NCBI RefSeq assembly: GCF_900115955.1
Contig: NZ_FOYL01000001.1
Location: 558,001-622,000 of the forward strand
Direction of reading: 5' to 3'
DNA length: 64,000 bases
Source of the DNA: Lentzea waywayandensis
GTDB taxonomy: Bacteria > Actinomycetota > Actinomycetes > Mycobacteriales > Pseudonocardiaceae
The translations under genes and the position numbers were made by a program. Each line of letters starts with the position of its first letter. Position 1 is the first letter of the stretch. This document shows, piece by piece, positions 51,731 through 60,476 of the stretch. The notes under the pieces were generated by a model. It did not search any database and was not told where the DNA came from. It worked only from the letters and a program-made list of their open reading frames with translations.

Positions 51731-52362
51731 GGCGCAACCCTACTTGCCGCGATGGCCCACAGCCCGACAACCAGAACAGCCGCCACCTCGGCAGCGAGCA
51801 AGATCCTCTCTATGTAGCCCAACGGGAACACGCGCCACCACCGAACGTCGGACGCCATGCCCATCACAATGGCGTAGAGGATCGGCATGAATGCGACAAC
51901 ACTCAACAAACCGGACGCCATGGTCCATTTTGCATGTTTGCCCCACACGTGGTCCCGCAGCCACGGCCGCGCCAGCAGGATGACGGCGATCGGCAGGCTG
52001 ACGAACGCGATCATGCTGCCGAACCGGTGAATGCTGCCGCTGAGCTCGTTGGTGCCCATGGCCCAGTTCGTCTTGGGGAACGCCACCACGAGGAACAATC
52101 CCGTCGACCACAGGATCAGCGAGATCGCGCCTCCCGAGCGCCACTTCGTCAGTCCTTTGTGGACCAGAACGGCGAGGATGGCGAGCGAGCCCACGGCCAG
52201 CGACACCACGGCGATGTCGAAGACCGTCCGGTAGTCGCCCAGCGCGTACTCGCTGATCGTGCGGCGCAGCGGGCCGACGGTCAGGTCGAGCAGGCCGACC
52301 ATGGCCACCGTCGCGACGACGGCGAGTGAACCGCCGGTGGCGGCTAGTCGAGGTATCAGCAC
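51655..52362 (-). CDS. DUF998 family membrane protein
   Basis: This protein of about 235 residues has six membrane helices of the DUF998 type (GSLAVVATVAMVGLLDLTVGPLRRTISEYALGDYRTVFDIAVVSLAVGSLAILAVLV). The conserved SEYALGDYR-like loop and FPKTNWAMGTNELSGSIHRFGSMIAFVSLPIAVILLA are visible. The function is unknown. The GTG at 52362 is preferred because an upstream TTG (52437) would put a perfect hairpin inside the gene. The last 25 residues (WRVGETSRTTSAPSTTSSTTRTRS) are low complexity and lie over the start of the next gene, which suggests the original stop was lost. Confidence 0.82.
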   Translation of the reverse strand: MLIPRLAATGGSLAVVATVAMVGLLDLTVGPLRRTISEYALGDYRTVFDIAVVSLAVGSLAILAVLVHKGLTKWRSGGAISLILWSTGLFLVVAFPKTNWAMGTNELSGSIHRFGSMIAFVSLPIAVILLARPWLRDHVWGKHAKWTMASGLLSVVAFMPILYAIVMGMASDVRWWRVFPLGYIERILLAAEVAAVLVVGLWAIAASRVAPWRVGETSRTTSAPSTTSSTTRTRS

Positions 52363-52391
52363 ATAACGGACAACGCCTGTCCTGGACCGCT

Positions 52392-52413
52392 GGGTTCCTG
52401 GGTTCAGGAACCC
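52392..52413 (-). terminator. 9-bp perfect hairpin between SDR and DUF998 genes
   Basis: GGGTTCCTG (52392-52400) pairs perfectly with CAGGAACCC (52405-52413) over a 4-nt loop. It lies 31 nt behind the SDR stop and 30 nt before the DUF998 GTG. It could end the SDR transcript or serve as an operator of the DUF998 gene. Confidence 0.5.
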
Positions 52414-52443
52414 GACAGCTCGCACCCAGGGTTTCAACAGGAT

Positions 52444-53187
52444 TCAGCTCAGGACGCTGCCGCAGGTGATGTTGACCTGCGATCCGGTGATGGTGCGCCC
52501 CCAGTCCGAGGCCGCGAACACGGCCGCCCTGCCGACGTCCTCCAGCGTCGCCGCCCGGCCGAGCAGCGTGTCGCCGACGATGTCCTCCTCGATCGGCGCC
52601 CGATGCTCCAGCGGCACCGACTCGGGGATGCCGCCGGTCTGCAGCGTCACCACCCGGACGCCGTGCGGCCCGAGCTCGGCCGCGAGCTGACGGCGCATCG
52701 ACTCGACCGCGTCGAACGCCGCGAGCAGGCCGCCGAGCTGCCACTTCCGGTGCGCCGACGGCTCACCGGTGCCGCCGAAGAACAGGATGACGCCACCGCC
52801 CTGCCAGGTCATGTGCCGCGCCGCCGCCCGCGCCGTGAGGAACTTCGACCGGACCGCCGACACGACCGGACTGAGGTAGTCCTCGACGCTCATCTCGACC
52901 ATCGGCGTGCCCTGGACGTCGTTGTCGGTGGTGACGTTGACGGAGATGTCGATCCGTTCGAGCGTGGCGGCGTGCCGGTCCACGGCCTCCTCGTCCAGCG
53001 CGTCGACCACGGCGTAGCGGGCTTGGAGCTCGTCGGCCTTCGCCTTGAGCGTCGCCTCGGTGCGGCCGGCCAGGTGCACGTCGGCACCGGCGTTTTTGAA
53101 CGCCGCCGCGATCGCGCCGCCCACGTTGCCCGCGCCGCCGTAGATGACTGCGGTCTTCCCGTCGAGGTTCATCGGTTCGCCGGTCAT
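52444..53187 (-). CDS. Atypical short-chain dehydrogenase/reductase
   Basis: This 247-residue SDR-fold protein has an intact nucleotide-binding motif (AVIYGGAGNVGGAIAAAF) and the NxxG-like strand (NVTTDNDV). The catalytic Ser-Tyr-Lys is missing: VILFFGGTG replaces the Ser strand, and GGLLAAFDAVESMRRQLAAEL occupies the usual YxASK position. It may bind NAD(P) without canonical reductase chemistry. The ATG at 53187 is used; one at 53172 is possible. It lies 10 nt behind lysG in the same direction. Confidence 0.85.
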   Translation of the reverse strand: MTGEPMNLDGKTAVIYGGAGNVGGAIAAAFKNAGADVHLAGRTEATLKAKADELQARYAVVDALDEEAVDRHAATLERIDISVNVTTDNDVQGTPMVEMSVEDYLSPVVSAVRSKFLTARAAARHMTWQGGGVILFFGGTGEPSAHRKWQLGGLLAAFDAVESMRRQLAAELGPHGVRVVTLQTGGIPESVPLEHRAPIEEDIVGDTLLGRAATLEDVGRAAVFAASDWGRTITGSQVNITCGSVLS

Positions 53188-53197
53188 GGCGTCGAGG

Positions 53198-54058
53198 CTA
53201 GCTCCGCAGGGCGACGCTCGCCTCTTCCGCGACGGCCTCGGCCACGGCGTTCAGCGCCGGCGAGTCGAGCTTCCACTGCTGCCAGTACAGCGGCACGGAG
53301 ATGGTGCGGCCCGGCGCGAGGTCGACCAGGCCGTCCTGAAGCTGTTGCGGCGGAACCATTCCCCAGCCGAGTCCCGCCACGATCGTCCGCACGTACACCT
53401 CGGACGACGGCACGTAGTGACGGTGCTCCGAGGCGCCGCGGCCGCGGGTGAGCGTGCGCACGAACCGGTCCTGCAAGTCGTCGTTGCGGTCGAACACGAC
53501 CACGGGCGCGTCCGGCAGCCACGACTTCAGCGGGCCGTCCTCATGCCTGTCCACGTACGGCTGCGATGCCATTGCCGCGTAACGGATCTCCCCCAGCTTG
53601 GTCACCGAGCACCCCGCGACCGGCTCACGCGAGGACGTCACCGCCGCCATCACCAGTCCCTGCCGCAGCAACGCCGTCGTGTGGTCCTGGTCCTCGCGGT
53701 GCAGGTCGAACGAGATCCGCAGCGACGGCGAAACCCGTTGCAAAGCGGGCAGGAACCACGTGGCGAGCGAGTCGGCGTTCACCGCGATCGGCACCCGCAC
53801 GACGGCGTCCTCGCCCAGCGCCGCGTCGAGGTCCTGGTCCAGCGCGAGCAGTTGCCGACCGTAGCGGACGATCACCTCACCGGACGGCGTCAGCCGCACC
53901 GGGCGCGCCCGCACCAGCAACACGCGGCCGGTCCGCTGTTCCAGGGCTTTGATGCGTTGCGAGACAGCGGAAGGCGTGACGTGCAGTGCGGCGGCGGCCG
54001 CGTCGAACGTGCCCGCGTCCACGACGGCGAGCAGCGTGCGCACCAGCTCCAGATCCAT
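53198..54058 (-). CDS. lysG: LysR-family regulator LysG/ArgP
   Basis: This 286-residue LysR-type regulator has an N-terminal winged helix (LVRTLLAVVDAGTFDAAAAALHVTPSAVSQRIKALEQRTGRVLLVR) and a C-terminal effector-binding domain (YVPSSEVYVRTIVAGLGWGMVPPQQL). It is divergent from a LysE/ArgO exporter gene, the arrangement of Corynebacterium lysG-lysE and of ArgP-ArgO. By analogy it activates lysE when lysine or arginine accumulates. The ATG at 54058 starts right at the helix-turn-helix domain. Confidence 0.93.
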   Translation of the reverse strand: MDLELVRTLLAVVDAGTFDAAAAALHVTPSAVSQRIKALEQRTGRVLLVRARPVRLTPSGEVIVRYGRQLLALDQDLDAALGEDAVVRVPIAVNADSLATWFLPALQRVSPSLRISFDLHREDQDHTTALLRQGLVMAAVTSSREPVAGCSVTKLGEIRYAAMASQPYVDRHEDGPLKSWLPDAPVVVFDRNDDLQDRFVRTLTRGRGASEHRHYVPSSEVYVRTIVAGLGWGMVPPQQLQDGLVDLAPGRTISVPLYWQQWKLDSPALNAVAEAVAEEASVALRS

Positions 54059-54118
54059 CACAGCTGCTAATGATACGTAAGAATCTGTAGCTGGCCTCAT
54101 CAAGACGGCGTCAATAGC
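54059..54118. promoter_or_regulatory. lysG-lysE divergent control region
   Basis: These 60 nt must contain the LysG-binding site and both promoters. Toward lysG a -10-like TATCAT (reverse of 54070-54075) lies close to the ATG, implying a very short leader. The segment is conspicuously less GC-rich (near 54068-54088) than its surroundings. Confidence 0.55.
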
Positions 54119-54706
54119 GTGGACCGCGTGACAGACCTGCTGCTCGGCTTCGGCACCATGATGACCCTGATCGTCGCGATCGGCGCACAGAACGCTTTCG
54201 TGCTGCGCCAAGGACTTCGACGACACGCGGTCGCCAAGGTCGTCGCCGTCTGCGCCCTCTCGGACGCGATCCTGGTCGCGGTGGGCGTCGCCGGGTTCGG
54301 GGCGATCGTGAAGAGGTTCCCGGCGGCGATCACGATCGCGGCGATCGCGGGCGGCCTTTTCCTGCTGGGCTACGGTTTCCTGGCAGCACGCCGGGCTTTC
54401 CACCCGTCAGCGCTTCAGGCGAGCGAAGGCACGAACACCCGTCCCGTCCTGACCGCGCTGGCGCTGACGTGGCTCAACCCGCACGTCTACCTCGACACGC
54501 TCCTGCTGCTCGGCTCGATCGCGGCCAGCCGCTGGCTGTTCGGCGTCGGCGCGGTCACCGCGAGCATCACGTGGTTCGTCGCGCTCGGGTACGGCGCACG
54601 GCTGCTGGGCCCGTTGTTCGCGAAGCCCCGCGCGTGGCGGGTGCTGGACGGCCTGATCGCGGCCGTGATGATCACCCTCGGGGTGACCCTGATCGCCGGG
54701 TGGTGA
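54119..54706 (+). CDS. lysE: LysE/ArgO amino acid exporter
   Basis: This 195-residue protein has six predicted membrane helices and the LysE signature GAQNAFVLRQGLRR near the N-terminus and LTWLNPHVYLDTLLLLG in the middle. LysE exports L-lysine and L-arginine to prevent toxic accumulation when peptides are degraded. It is divergent from its presumed regulator LysG. A GTG at 54119 is the first start, with a second at 54128 as alternative; neither has a clear ribosome binding site, which suggests a leaderless or short-leader transcript. Confidence 0.95.
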   Translation: MDRVTDLLLGFGTMMTLIVAIGAQNAFVLRQGLRRHAVAKVVAVCALSDAILVAVGVAGFGAIVKRFPAAITIAAIAGGLFLLGYGFLAARRAFHPSALQASEGTNTRPVLTALALTWLNPHVYLDTLLLLGSIAASRWLFGVGAVTASITWFVALGYGARLLGPLFAKPRAWRVLDGLIAAVMITLGVTLIAGW

Positions 54707-54740
54707 TCAGCACGGGCAGAGCGTGGCTATGCTCCGAAGG

Positions 54741-55067
54741 GTGTCTGACTACCTTCAGGTCACGACGGTCGCCGATAGTCAGGAAGTCGCCGTGCGCCTC
54801 GCGCGATCCGCTGTCGCGGCGCGACTTGCGGCCAGCGCTCAGGTGCTCGGCCCCGCCACCTCGATCTACTGGCATCTCGGCGAGCTCGGAACCGGGCAGG
54901 AGTGGCAGGTGGTCTTGAAGACCACGGCTGCTCGCTTCCCGGCGCTACGCGACCATCTGCTCTCCGAGCATCCGTGGGAGAACCCGGAGCTCACCGCAGT
55001 GGAGATCGTCGGAGCAACCGACGCCTACTTCGGATGGTTGAAACGAACGGTTGAACCGGCGGACTAG
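54741..55067 (+). CDS. cutA: Divalent-cation tolerance protein CutA
   Basis: This 108-residue protein has the CutA ferredoxin-like fold: LQVTTVADSQEVAVRLARSAVAARLAASAQVLGPATSIYWHLGEL, then WQVVLKTTAARFPALRDHLLSEHPWENPELTAVEIVGATDAYFGWL. CutA proteins are stable trimers linked to metal tolerance, with unclear chemistry. The GTG at 54741 fits family alignment. A -10-like TATGCT (54730-54735) just before it suggests a leaderless mRNA. The in-frame GTG at 54723 is an alternative. Confidence 0.88.
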   Translation: MSDYLQVTTVADSQEVAVRLARSAVAARLAASAQVLGPATSIYWHLGELGTGQEWQVVLKTTAARFPALRDHLLSEHPWENPELTAVEIVGATDAYFGWLKRTVEPAD

Positions 55068-55072
55068 CCCTG

Positions 55073-55657
55073 TCAGAACCCGAGCCGCACGGCCTTCGGG
55101 AGCCCGGCCCGGCCAGCCACCGGCCACGCCAGCGGATCCGGCCCCAGCTTCACCAACTCGGCGACCTGCAGCCGGGACCAAGGCGACACCGCGCGCGTCC
55201 CGTCCAGCACACCGGACGCGTAGTCCGCCCACGCCACCCGTTCGGTCGAGTCGACCTCGTCCGGGTTCGGCACCGGCTCGTCGTCGGACAGCACGCGGAA
55301 CACCGGGCACATCTCGTTCTCGACGACGCCGTCCATCTCGGCGCGGTAGCGGAAGGCCGGCAACAACAGCTCGGGGTCGGGGGTCTTCATGCCGAGCTCG
55401 TCCCGCAGGCGGCGCAGCACGGCCTGCGCCATGTCCTCTTCCGGCAAGGGATGGCCGCAGCAGGTGTTGGTCCACAGGCCCGGGAAGGTCTTCTTGTGCA
55501 GGGCGCGGCGGGTGAGGATCGTGTTGCCCGCCGAGTCGAAGACGTAGCTGGAGAACGCCAGGTGCAGCGGGGTGTCCGCGTGGTGCACCGCTGCCTTGTC
55601 CTCGACGCCGATGGCCGAACCGTCCTCGGCCAGGAGGACCACCTGTTCCACAGTCAC
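55073..55657 (-). CDS. idi: Isopentenyl-diphosphate delta-isomerase, type I
   Basis: Idi interconverts isopentenyl and dimethylallyl diphosphate in isoprenoid biosynthesis. The 194-residue Nudix-fold protein has the catalytic Cys in WTNTCCGHP and the metal/catalytic Glu in VENEMCPVF, plus LLAEDGSAIGVEDKAAVH at the N-terminus and WADYASGVLDG. The GTG at 55657 starts the protein at the usual family position. It stands alone, convergent with cutA and with its start facing the mbtH-like gene. Confidence 0.95.
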   Translation of the reverse strand: MTVEQVVLLAEDGSAIGVEDKAAVHHADTPLHLAFSSYVFDSAGNTILTRRALHKKTFPGLWTNTCCGHPLPEEDMAQAVLRRLRDELGMKTPDPELLLPAFRYRAEMDGVVENEMCPVFRVLSDDEPVPNPDEVDSTERVAWADYASGVLDGTRAVSPWSRLQVAELVKLGPDPLAWPVAGRAGLPKAVRLGF

Positions 55658-55762
55658 GGGCACCACGTAATCACACGCGGGCCAAGATCGGGAACCACGC
55701 GGACGAGTGAGCTTGAGCGTAGAGATAGCCGGACCATAGGTGGCGCAGGTCACCCTGGGGGC

Positions 55763-55951
55763 ATGACTTCCCCGTTCGCTCAGGCTCACACCATGTTCCT
55801 GGTGCTGGTCAGCCCGGCGGGCCAGTACTCGATCTGGCCCGCGGTGCTCCAGGTACCCGCAGGGTGGCAGGTCGTCCACGGAGTCGCCTGCCGCCAGTCC
55901 TGCGAGGACTACGTCCAGACGCTCCGCAACGACCTTCCGCTGGCTGCCTAG
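55763..55951 (+). CDS. MbtH-family protein
   Basis: This 62-residue protein is MbtH-like. It has FLVLVSPAGQYSIWPAVLQVPAGWQVVHG, with the conserved SxWP and PxGW motifs, and CRQSCEDYV. MbtH proteins bind and activate adenylation domains of non-ribosomal peptide synthetases. The last conserved family segment (around W-x-D-x-RP) is replaced by LRNDLPLAA, so it may be a divergent or weakened member. No synthetase gene lies near it; it would act in trans on one encoded elsewhere. The gene is too small to be obvious, but the motif match is good. Its stop overlaps the GH97 stop by 4 nt. Confidence 0.82.
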   Translation: MTSPFAQAHTMFLVLVSPAGQYSIWPAVLQVPAGWQVVHGVACRQSCEDYVQTLRNDLPLAA

Positions 55952-58467
55952 CAGGTCAGCCGCGCGTCACCCCACACAGCGTTGTCGAGGCTCGTGCCGT
56001 CGCCGCCGTCGGTCACCCGCAGCGTCAACGCCTTCACCCCACCTACGTCAACGCTGATGGGCAGCGCCGGGTCCACGGACCGGCGTAGCGGGCTCGCGTG
56101 CAGCACGCGGCCGTCGCCCAGCACTTCGAACGTCACCGTGCCGCCGACGCCGGCCGCGCGGTCCACTCGGCCGTCGACCTCGTCGTCCACGCCCACGGTC
56201 GCGTCGAACCGGGAGCACGTCCCGAGTTCGACCGTCCTGTCCGCGGGTGTGGTGCCGATGCCCTTGCCGAACCGCACGCCGCCGGTGGTCAACGTCCTGC
56301 CCTCGACGGAACGGTCGTTGCCGGCGACGTAGATCTGGCCGGACGGCAACGGTTTCCACACGTGGGCGCGCGTCGCCTTCTCGGCCTCGGCACCGGCGAA
56401 CCGCGCCACCAAAGGCACCTCTGTCAGTCCCACAACAGGGTTCGCGCCGACCGTCACGGTCCACCGGCCGTGCACCGACGCCCCCGGCGCGACCCGCGAC
56501 ACCCTCACCGCCGGGGAAACGTCCCAGCCGGACGGCACGCGCGGCGCGAACGTCACGCCGTGCAGCGACCGGTCCGAGGTGTTGGTGAACGTGCCGCTCA
56601 TCTCGAACGCCTGTCCCGGCTGCACGGACACCTCCGAGGGCGAGACAGCGACAGAGGTCGACGGAACGCCACCGGTAGGCCGGGCACAGGTACCACGCGC
56701 AGGACGGCAGACCAGCGCGACGAAGCCGCCGTCCCGAGCCACCGGAATGGTCAGCTTTTCCGAAGTGACATGGGTTTCCTTGACCAGACCGGCAGCACCG
56801 TCGCGCACGACCTCGACCAGCCAACGCCCGGCGCCCAAAGCAGGCAGGTCCAGCACACGGGCCTCCCCCGCCACGGCCCCGCCGACGAACCACCGGTCAC
56901 CCGAACGCCGCGCCATCACCACGCTTTCGGTGGGACGCCCGGACAGCAGCCGGGTCTCGTCCCACGCCGCCGGCGCCTGCTCCAGGAACCAGCGCGCCAA
57001 CGGGCGGGCGTCGTAGGAGTCCGGGCGCCCGGCGAGGTTCTGGACGCCCGACTCGTACAGCACCGACAACGCCAGTTCGCCGCCGTCGGTGTTGGCACGG
57101 GCCCGGTGGAAGCCGCCGGGCGTGTAGTCCATGCCGCCCACCACGTTGCGGGTGAACGGCAATGCGGTCAGGTGGCCCGTGGTGAGGCCGCTGGACTTCT
57201 CGGCACCGTGCACGGCCTCGGTCGTCATGACGTGCGGCCAGGTGCGGTGGACGCCGTGCGGCAGCGTGGCGCCGTGGAAGTTGACCAGGAAGTGCATTCG
57301 GGCGGTCTCGGGCAGGATCTCGTCGTACCAGCGGTAGCGCTCCTGGCCGTCGGAGTCCATGAAGTCGATCTTCAGGCCGCGCACTCCCCAGCGGTGCAGC
57401 CACGGCAGGTAGTCCGCGCGCTTCTCGGCGGTGTCGACGCTGCTGAACCGCACCCAGGTGTGGATGCCGACGCCCCGCGCCGAGGCATACCGCACGAGCT
57501 CGGGGATGAAGCTGGTCTGCCGCCAGTTCGGGTCGTCGTACCAGCCCGCGTCGACCACGACGTACGGCCAGCCGCGCGCGGCCGCGTAGTCCACGAACTC
57601 CTTCTGCCGCACCAGGTCCTGCTGCACGGAACGGCCACCGGCGAGCCAGGACCACACCGCGGGACCGGGCTTGATCCACGACGTGTCGCGCACCCGCGAG
57701 GCCGGCGCCAGGTCGTCCACCAGCGTCGACTCGACCACGGTGGCCAGCGAGCCGACGATCATCGTGCGCCACGGCGTCTTCAGAGCGCCGGACACCGAGA
57801 CCGAAGGGTCCCACAGCTTGACCTGGTACCGGCCGCCACCGACGTGCACGAGGCGCCCGCCGGAGTAGCGTCCGTCCACATCGGACTCGGTGATCAACGC
57901 GTACGAACCGCCGACCTCGAACAGCGCCGGGTGCATGTACTCGGCCTGCTCGGCGGAGCCTGCGGTGGTCTGGAGGAACGGGTTCTCGTAGTCACGCCGG
58001 TACTTCGCGAGCCACGCCACCGAATCGGCGGGCAGCACGAAGGCAGAGGCCTCACCGGTCACCGCACCATAACTCCGCGGCAGCTCGTACCGATACGCGA
58101 CGCCATCAGGAGATTCGCGCACCACAAGGCCAAGCTCGCCGGCAGCGGACGTGAACCGGTAGGTGGTCTCGGTGGCGCGCACGACCCGGTCCCGCTTCTT
58201 GCCGGACGTCGTGCGGTAGTGCTCGAAGATCGCCCGGCGTGACTTGCCGGACAACGAAAGGCCGGCGGACAGGTCGGCGCGCTCGGTCATGATCCCGACC
58301 GGCGACGGCCGCACGACGGTCCTGCCTCGATGCGTCACCGCGAGGGTGACGGCACCACCGGAGACTTCGACAACAGCCCGCGGGCCCTCAACACCCGCCT
58401 GTGCGGGTGGTACGACCAGCCCCAACGCCAGCGCGACGACAGCAAGCGTTCTCACCGCCACGGACAC
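55948..58467 (-). CDS. Secreted GH97 glycoside hydrolase with NEW3 and NPCBM-type modules
   Basis: This 839-residue secreted enzyme has a signal peptide (about 1-24), a GH97 N-terminal beta domain (VEVSGGAVTLAVTHRGRTVVRPSPVG) and a TIM-barrel catalytic domain (WSWLAGGRSVQQDL, YVVVDAGWYDD, GIHTWVRFSS, GLKIDFMDSDGQ). The C-terminal domain follows. Asp in KIDFMDSD sits where retaining GH97 enzymes (alpha-galactosidase type) carry their nucleophile, whereas inverting SusB-like ones lack it. Then come a NEW3-like module (SVQPGQAFEMSGTFTNTSDRSLHGVTF) and an NPCBM-like one (FGKGIGTTPADRTVELGTCSRFDATVGVDDEV). Alpha-galactosidase activity is the best guess. Confidence 0.9.
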   Translation of the reverse strand: MSVAVRTLAVVALALGLVVPPAQAGVEGPRAVVEVSGGAVTLAVTHRGRTVVRPSPVGIMTERADLSAGLSLSGKSRRAIFEHYRTTSGKKRDRVVRATETTYRFTSAAGELGLVVRESPDGVAYRYELPRSYGAVTGEASAFVLPADSVAWLAKYRRDYENPFLQTTAGSAEQAEYMHPALFEVGGSYALITESDVDGRYSGGRLVHVGGGRYQVKLWDPSVSVSGALKTPWRTMIVGSLATVVESTLVDDLAPASRVRDTSWIKPGPAVWSWLAGGRSVQQDLVRQKEFVDYAAARGWPYVVVDAGWYDDPNWRQTSFIPELVRYASARGVGIHTWVRFSSVDTAEKRADYLPWLHRWGVRGLKIDFMDSDGQERYRWYDEILPETARMHFLVNFHGATLPHGVHRTWPHVMTTEAVHGAEKSSGLTTGHLTALPFTRNVVGGMDYTPGGFHRARANTDGGELALSVLYESGVQNLAGRPDSYDARPLARWFLEQAPAAWDETRLLSGRPTESVVMARRSGDRWFVGGAVAGEARVLDLPALGAGRWLVEVVRDGAAGLVKETHVTSEKLTIPVARDGGFVALVCRPARGTCARPTGGVPSTSVAVSPSEVSVQPGQAFEMSGTFTNTSDRSLHGVTFAPRVPSGWDVSPAVRVSRVAPGASVHGRWTVTVGANPVVGLTEVPLVARFAGAEAEKATRAHVWKPLPSGQIYVAGNDRSVEGRTLTTGGVRFGKGIGTTPADRTVELGTCSRFDATVGVDDEVDGRVDRAAGVGGTVTFEVLGDGRVLHASPLRRSVDPALPISVDVGGVKALTLRVTDGGDGTSLDNAVWGDARLTC

Positions 58468-58586
58468 TCCCCTCGTGATCCGGGGCGGCGGTCACCGGAA
58501 GAACATCCCTCGACCCGGACGCTATGCCGGGCATTTCATCCGAGTCAAGGGATGTAACAACCATGACAACTATTGACTGGCGGTGA

Positions 58587-59879
58587 TCAGAGCAGGGTGA
58601 TGTGCCCGTGCGAAGAGGCCGCACCGTGCTCGTTGTTGCCCGCGTACGAGGCCGTGAAGCCCTGCAGCAGGGTGGACAGGCCGACCAGCAGCGACACCTG
58701 AGCGTCGCAGGTGGCCTTGCCGGACGAGTTGGTCGTCGCGGTGCAGAGCGGGTTGCCCTTCACCGTGCGGAAGACGACCTGCTGACCGGCGATCGGCACC
58801 CCGGTGTGCTTGTCGGTCAGCGTCGCGTCGAGCGAGCGGACCGTGAACCCGAGGAGCCGCAGCTGGAGCTGAGCGGATCCGGACACGAGCTTCGACGCGG
58901 CGGGCGGCACGAAGTTGATCGCGATGCCCACCGGGCGCTGGCCCACGGCGATGGTGCCGGTGACCGTGTTGGACGCCGTGTCGATGATCGACACCGTGTT
59001 GCTGTCGAAGTTCGTGACGTAGGCGCTCGCGCCGTCCGGCGTGAGGGCCACGCTGATCGGGCGGTCGCCGACGAAGATCTTCTGCAGTTCGGTCATCGTC
59101 GTGAGGTCCACAACGGACACCGAGTCGAACTCGCTGTTCGTCACGTACGCGCGGGTTCCGTTGGGCGTCAACGCGATGCCGTGCGGCGTGAAGCCGACGG
59201 ACGCGGTGCCGACGACGGTGCGCGAGGCCACGTCGATGGCGGAGACGCTGTCCGAACCCTTGTTGACCACGTACATGCGCGTGCCGTCCGCCGACGCCGC
59301 GATGGCGGTCGCCGCGTTGCCGACGGCGATCGTGGCGACGACGGTGTTGGCCGTCGTGTCGATGACCGAGACCTTGCCCGGCCCCGGAAGATCGTGCGTG
59401 ACGTAGACGGCCGAACCGTCCTTCGTGACGACGACACCGTCGGCGTTGGAGCCGACCGTGACGGTCGCGGTGACCGTCAGCGTGGCCGTGTCGACCACGG
59501 ACACCGTGCCGTCCAGATAGTTGGTGACGTAGACGAAGCCGCCACCGGGGGCGACCGCGACGCCCGCCGGGTGGGTCCCGACGGGAATGGACTTGTCGAC
59601 CGTGTTGGTCGGCGTGTCGATGACTGTCAGCGTGTTCTGCACGGAGTTCGTCACGTAGCCGCGAGTCCCGTCGAACGCGACCGCTGCCATGTAAGGCGAG
59701 TTTCCGTTGCTGTCAGCGATCGTCGTGGACACCGCGTTCGTGGCCGTGTCGATCACCGACACCCCGCCGCCGTTGTTGGCGACGTATCCGAGCACCCGGC
59801 CGGCGGGAGCCGCCGAGGCCGGGGTCACCACCAGTGCCGTGGTGACGGCAGCCGCCATCACCAATGGACGCAACCGCAT
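58587..59879 (-). CDS. Secreted YVTN-type beta-propeller protein
   Basis: This 430-residue protein has a signal peptide (about 1-25, ending in TPASAAP). About seven YVTN beta-propeller repeats follow (GYVANNGGGVSVIDTATNAVSTTI, GYVTNSVQNTLTVIDTPTNTV, VYVTNYLDGTVSVVDTATLTV and so on), each around 42 residues. A C-terminal Ig-like domain (GVPIAGQQVVFRTVKGNPLCTATTNSSGKATCDAQ) completes it. Such proteins act in binding or as enzymes outside the cell, with no specific function known here. The ATG at 59879 has AGGAGG 8 nt upstream and beats the TTG at 59885. Confidence 0.92.
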   Translation of the reverse strand: MRLRPLVMAAAVTTALVVTPASAAPAGRVLGYVANNGGGVSVIDTATNAVSTTIADSNGNSPYMAAVAFDGTRGYVTNSVQNTLTVIDTPTNTVDKSIPVGTHPAGVAVAPGGGFVYVTNYLDGTVSVVDTATLTVTATVTVGSNADGVVVTKDGSAVYVTHDLPGPGKVSVIDTTANTVVATIAVGNAATAIAASADGTRMYVVNKGSDSVSAIDVASRTVVGTASVGFTPHGIALTPNGTRAYVTNSEFDSVSVVDLTTMTELQKIFVGDRPISVALTPDGASAYVTNFDSNTVSIIDTASNTVTGTIAVGQRPVGIAINFVPPAASKLVSGSAQLQLRLLGFTVRSLDATLTDKHTGVPIAGQQVVFRTVKGNPLCTATTNSSGKATCDAQVSLLVGLSTLLQGFTASYAGNNEHGAASSHGHITLL

Positions 59880-59914
59880 GTTCAATGCCTCCTGGCGCGA
59901 GTCATCCCGACCCT

Positions 59915-60400
59915 TCAGGACATCGCGACCGGATGAGCGGACGTTAGCCTCTTCTCGAACCAGTGATCGGAGTATTCGGCTGCGTTGTACGGAGCAATCT
60001 CCACGAACCCGTGTTTGGCGTACAGGCTCCTCGCCTCCACGAGATCTTTGCGGGTGTCCAGGCGCAACGTCGTGATGCCGCGCTTGATCGCCTCGGCCTC
60101 CATCGCGACGAGCAACGCCGACGCCGCGCCCTGCCCGCGGAACGGCACGCGCACGAACATCCGCGTCAGCTCACCGACACCGTTGTCGAGGAAGCGCATG
60201 CCCAGACAGCCGACATCGTTGCCATCGCGCGACACCACGATGAACACCGGCACGTCGTGGTCCTGCTCGTCGCGTTCGTAGGCGTCGATCTCGGCGTCGT
60301 TCGTCGGGCGTCCCCAGTAGCGGCTGATCATCTCCGCGTTGTACTCGCGGTTGAGCGGCGAACGCGCGGCGTCGGCGACCGTCACGGTCCAGTTGGTCAT
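59915..60400 (-). CDS. GNAT-family N-acetyltransferase
   Basis: This 161-residue GNAT enzyme has the core motif GELTRMFVRVPFRGQGAASALLVAMEAEAIKRG (acetyl-CoA pyrophosphate loop RGQGAA) and the end strand LRLDTRKDLVEARSLYAKHGFVEI. The acceptor is unknown. The ATG at 60400 begins the domain (MTNWTVTVADAARSP). It is divergent from the sigma-factor gene with 76 nt between them. Confidence 0.9.
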   Translation of the reverse strand: MTNWTVTVADAARSPLNREYNAEMISRYWGRPTNDAEIDAYERDEQDHDVPVFIVVSRDGNDVGCLGMRFLDNGVGELTRMFVRVPFRGQGAASALLVAMEAEAIKRGITTLRLDTRKDLVEARSLYAKHGFVEIAPYNAAEYSDHWFEKRLTSAHPVAMS

Positions 60401-60476
60401 GCCACCATCATCGAAAGCCCGTCCACTGTGATTCAGGTCACTGCAACACTGGTACCGCGAGAAGCCAACTGGGGGC

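Noticed and set aside
50405..55951. A siderophore NRPS cluster around the mini condensation gene and mbtH.
   Set aside because: No adenylation, carrier or full condensation domains are present; the genes between are lysG/lysE, cutA, idi and others.
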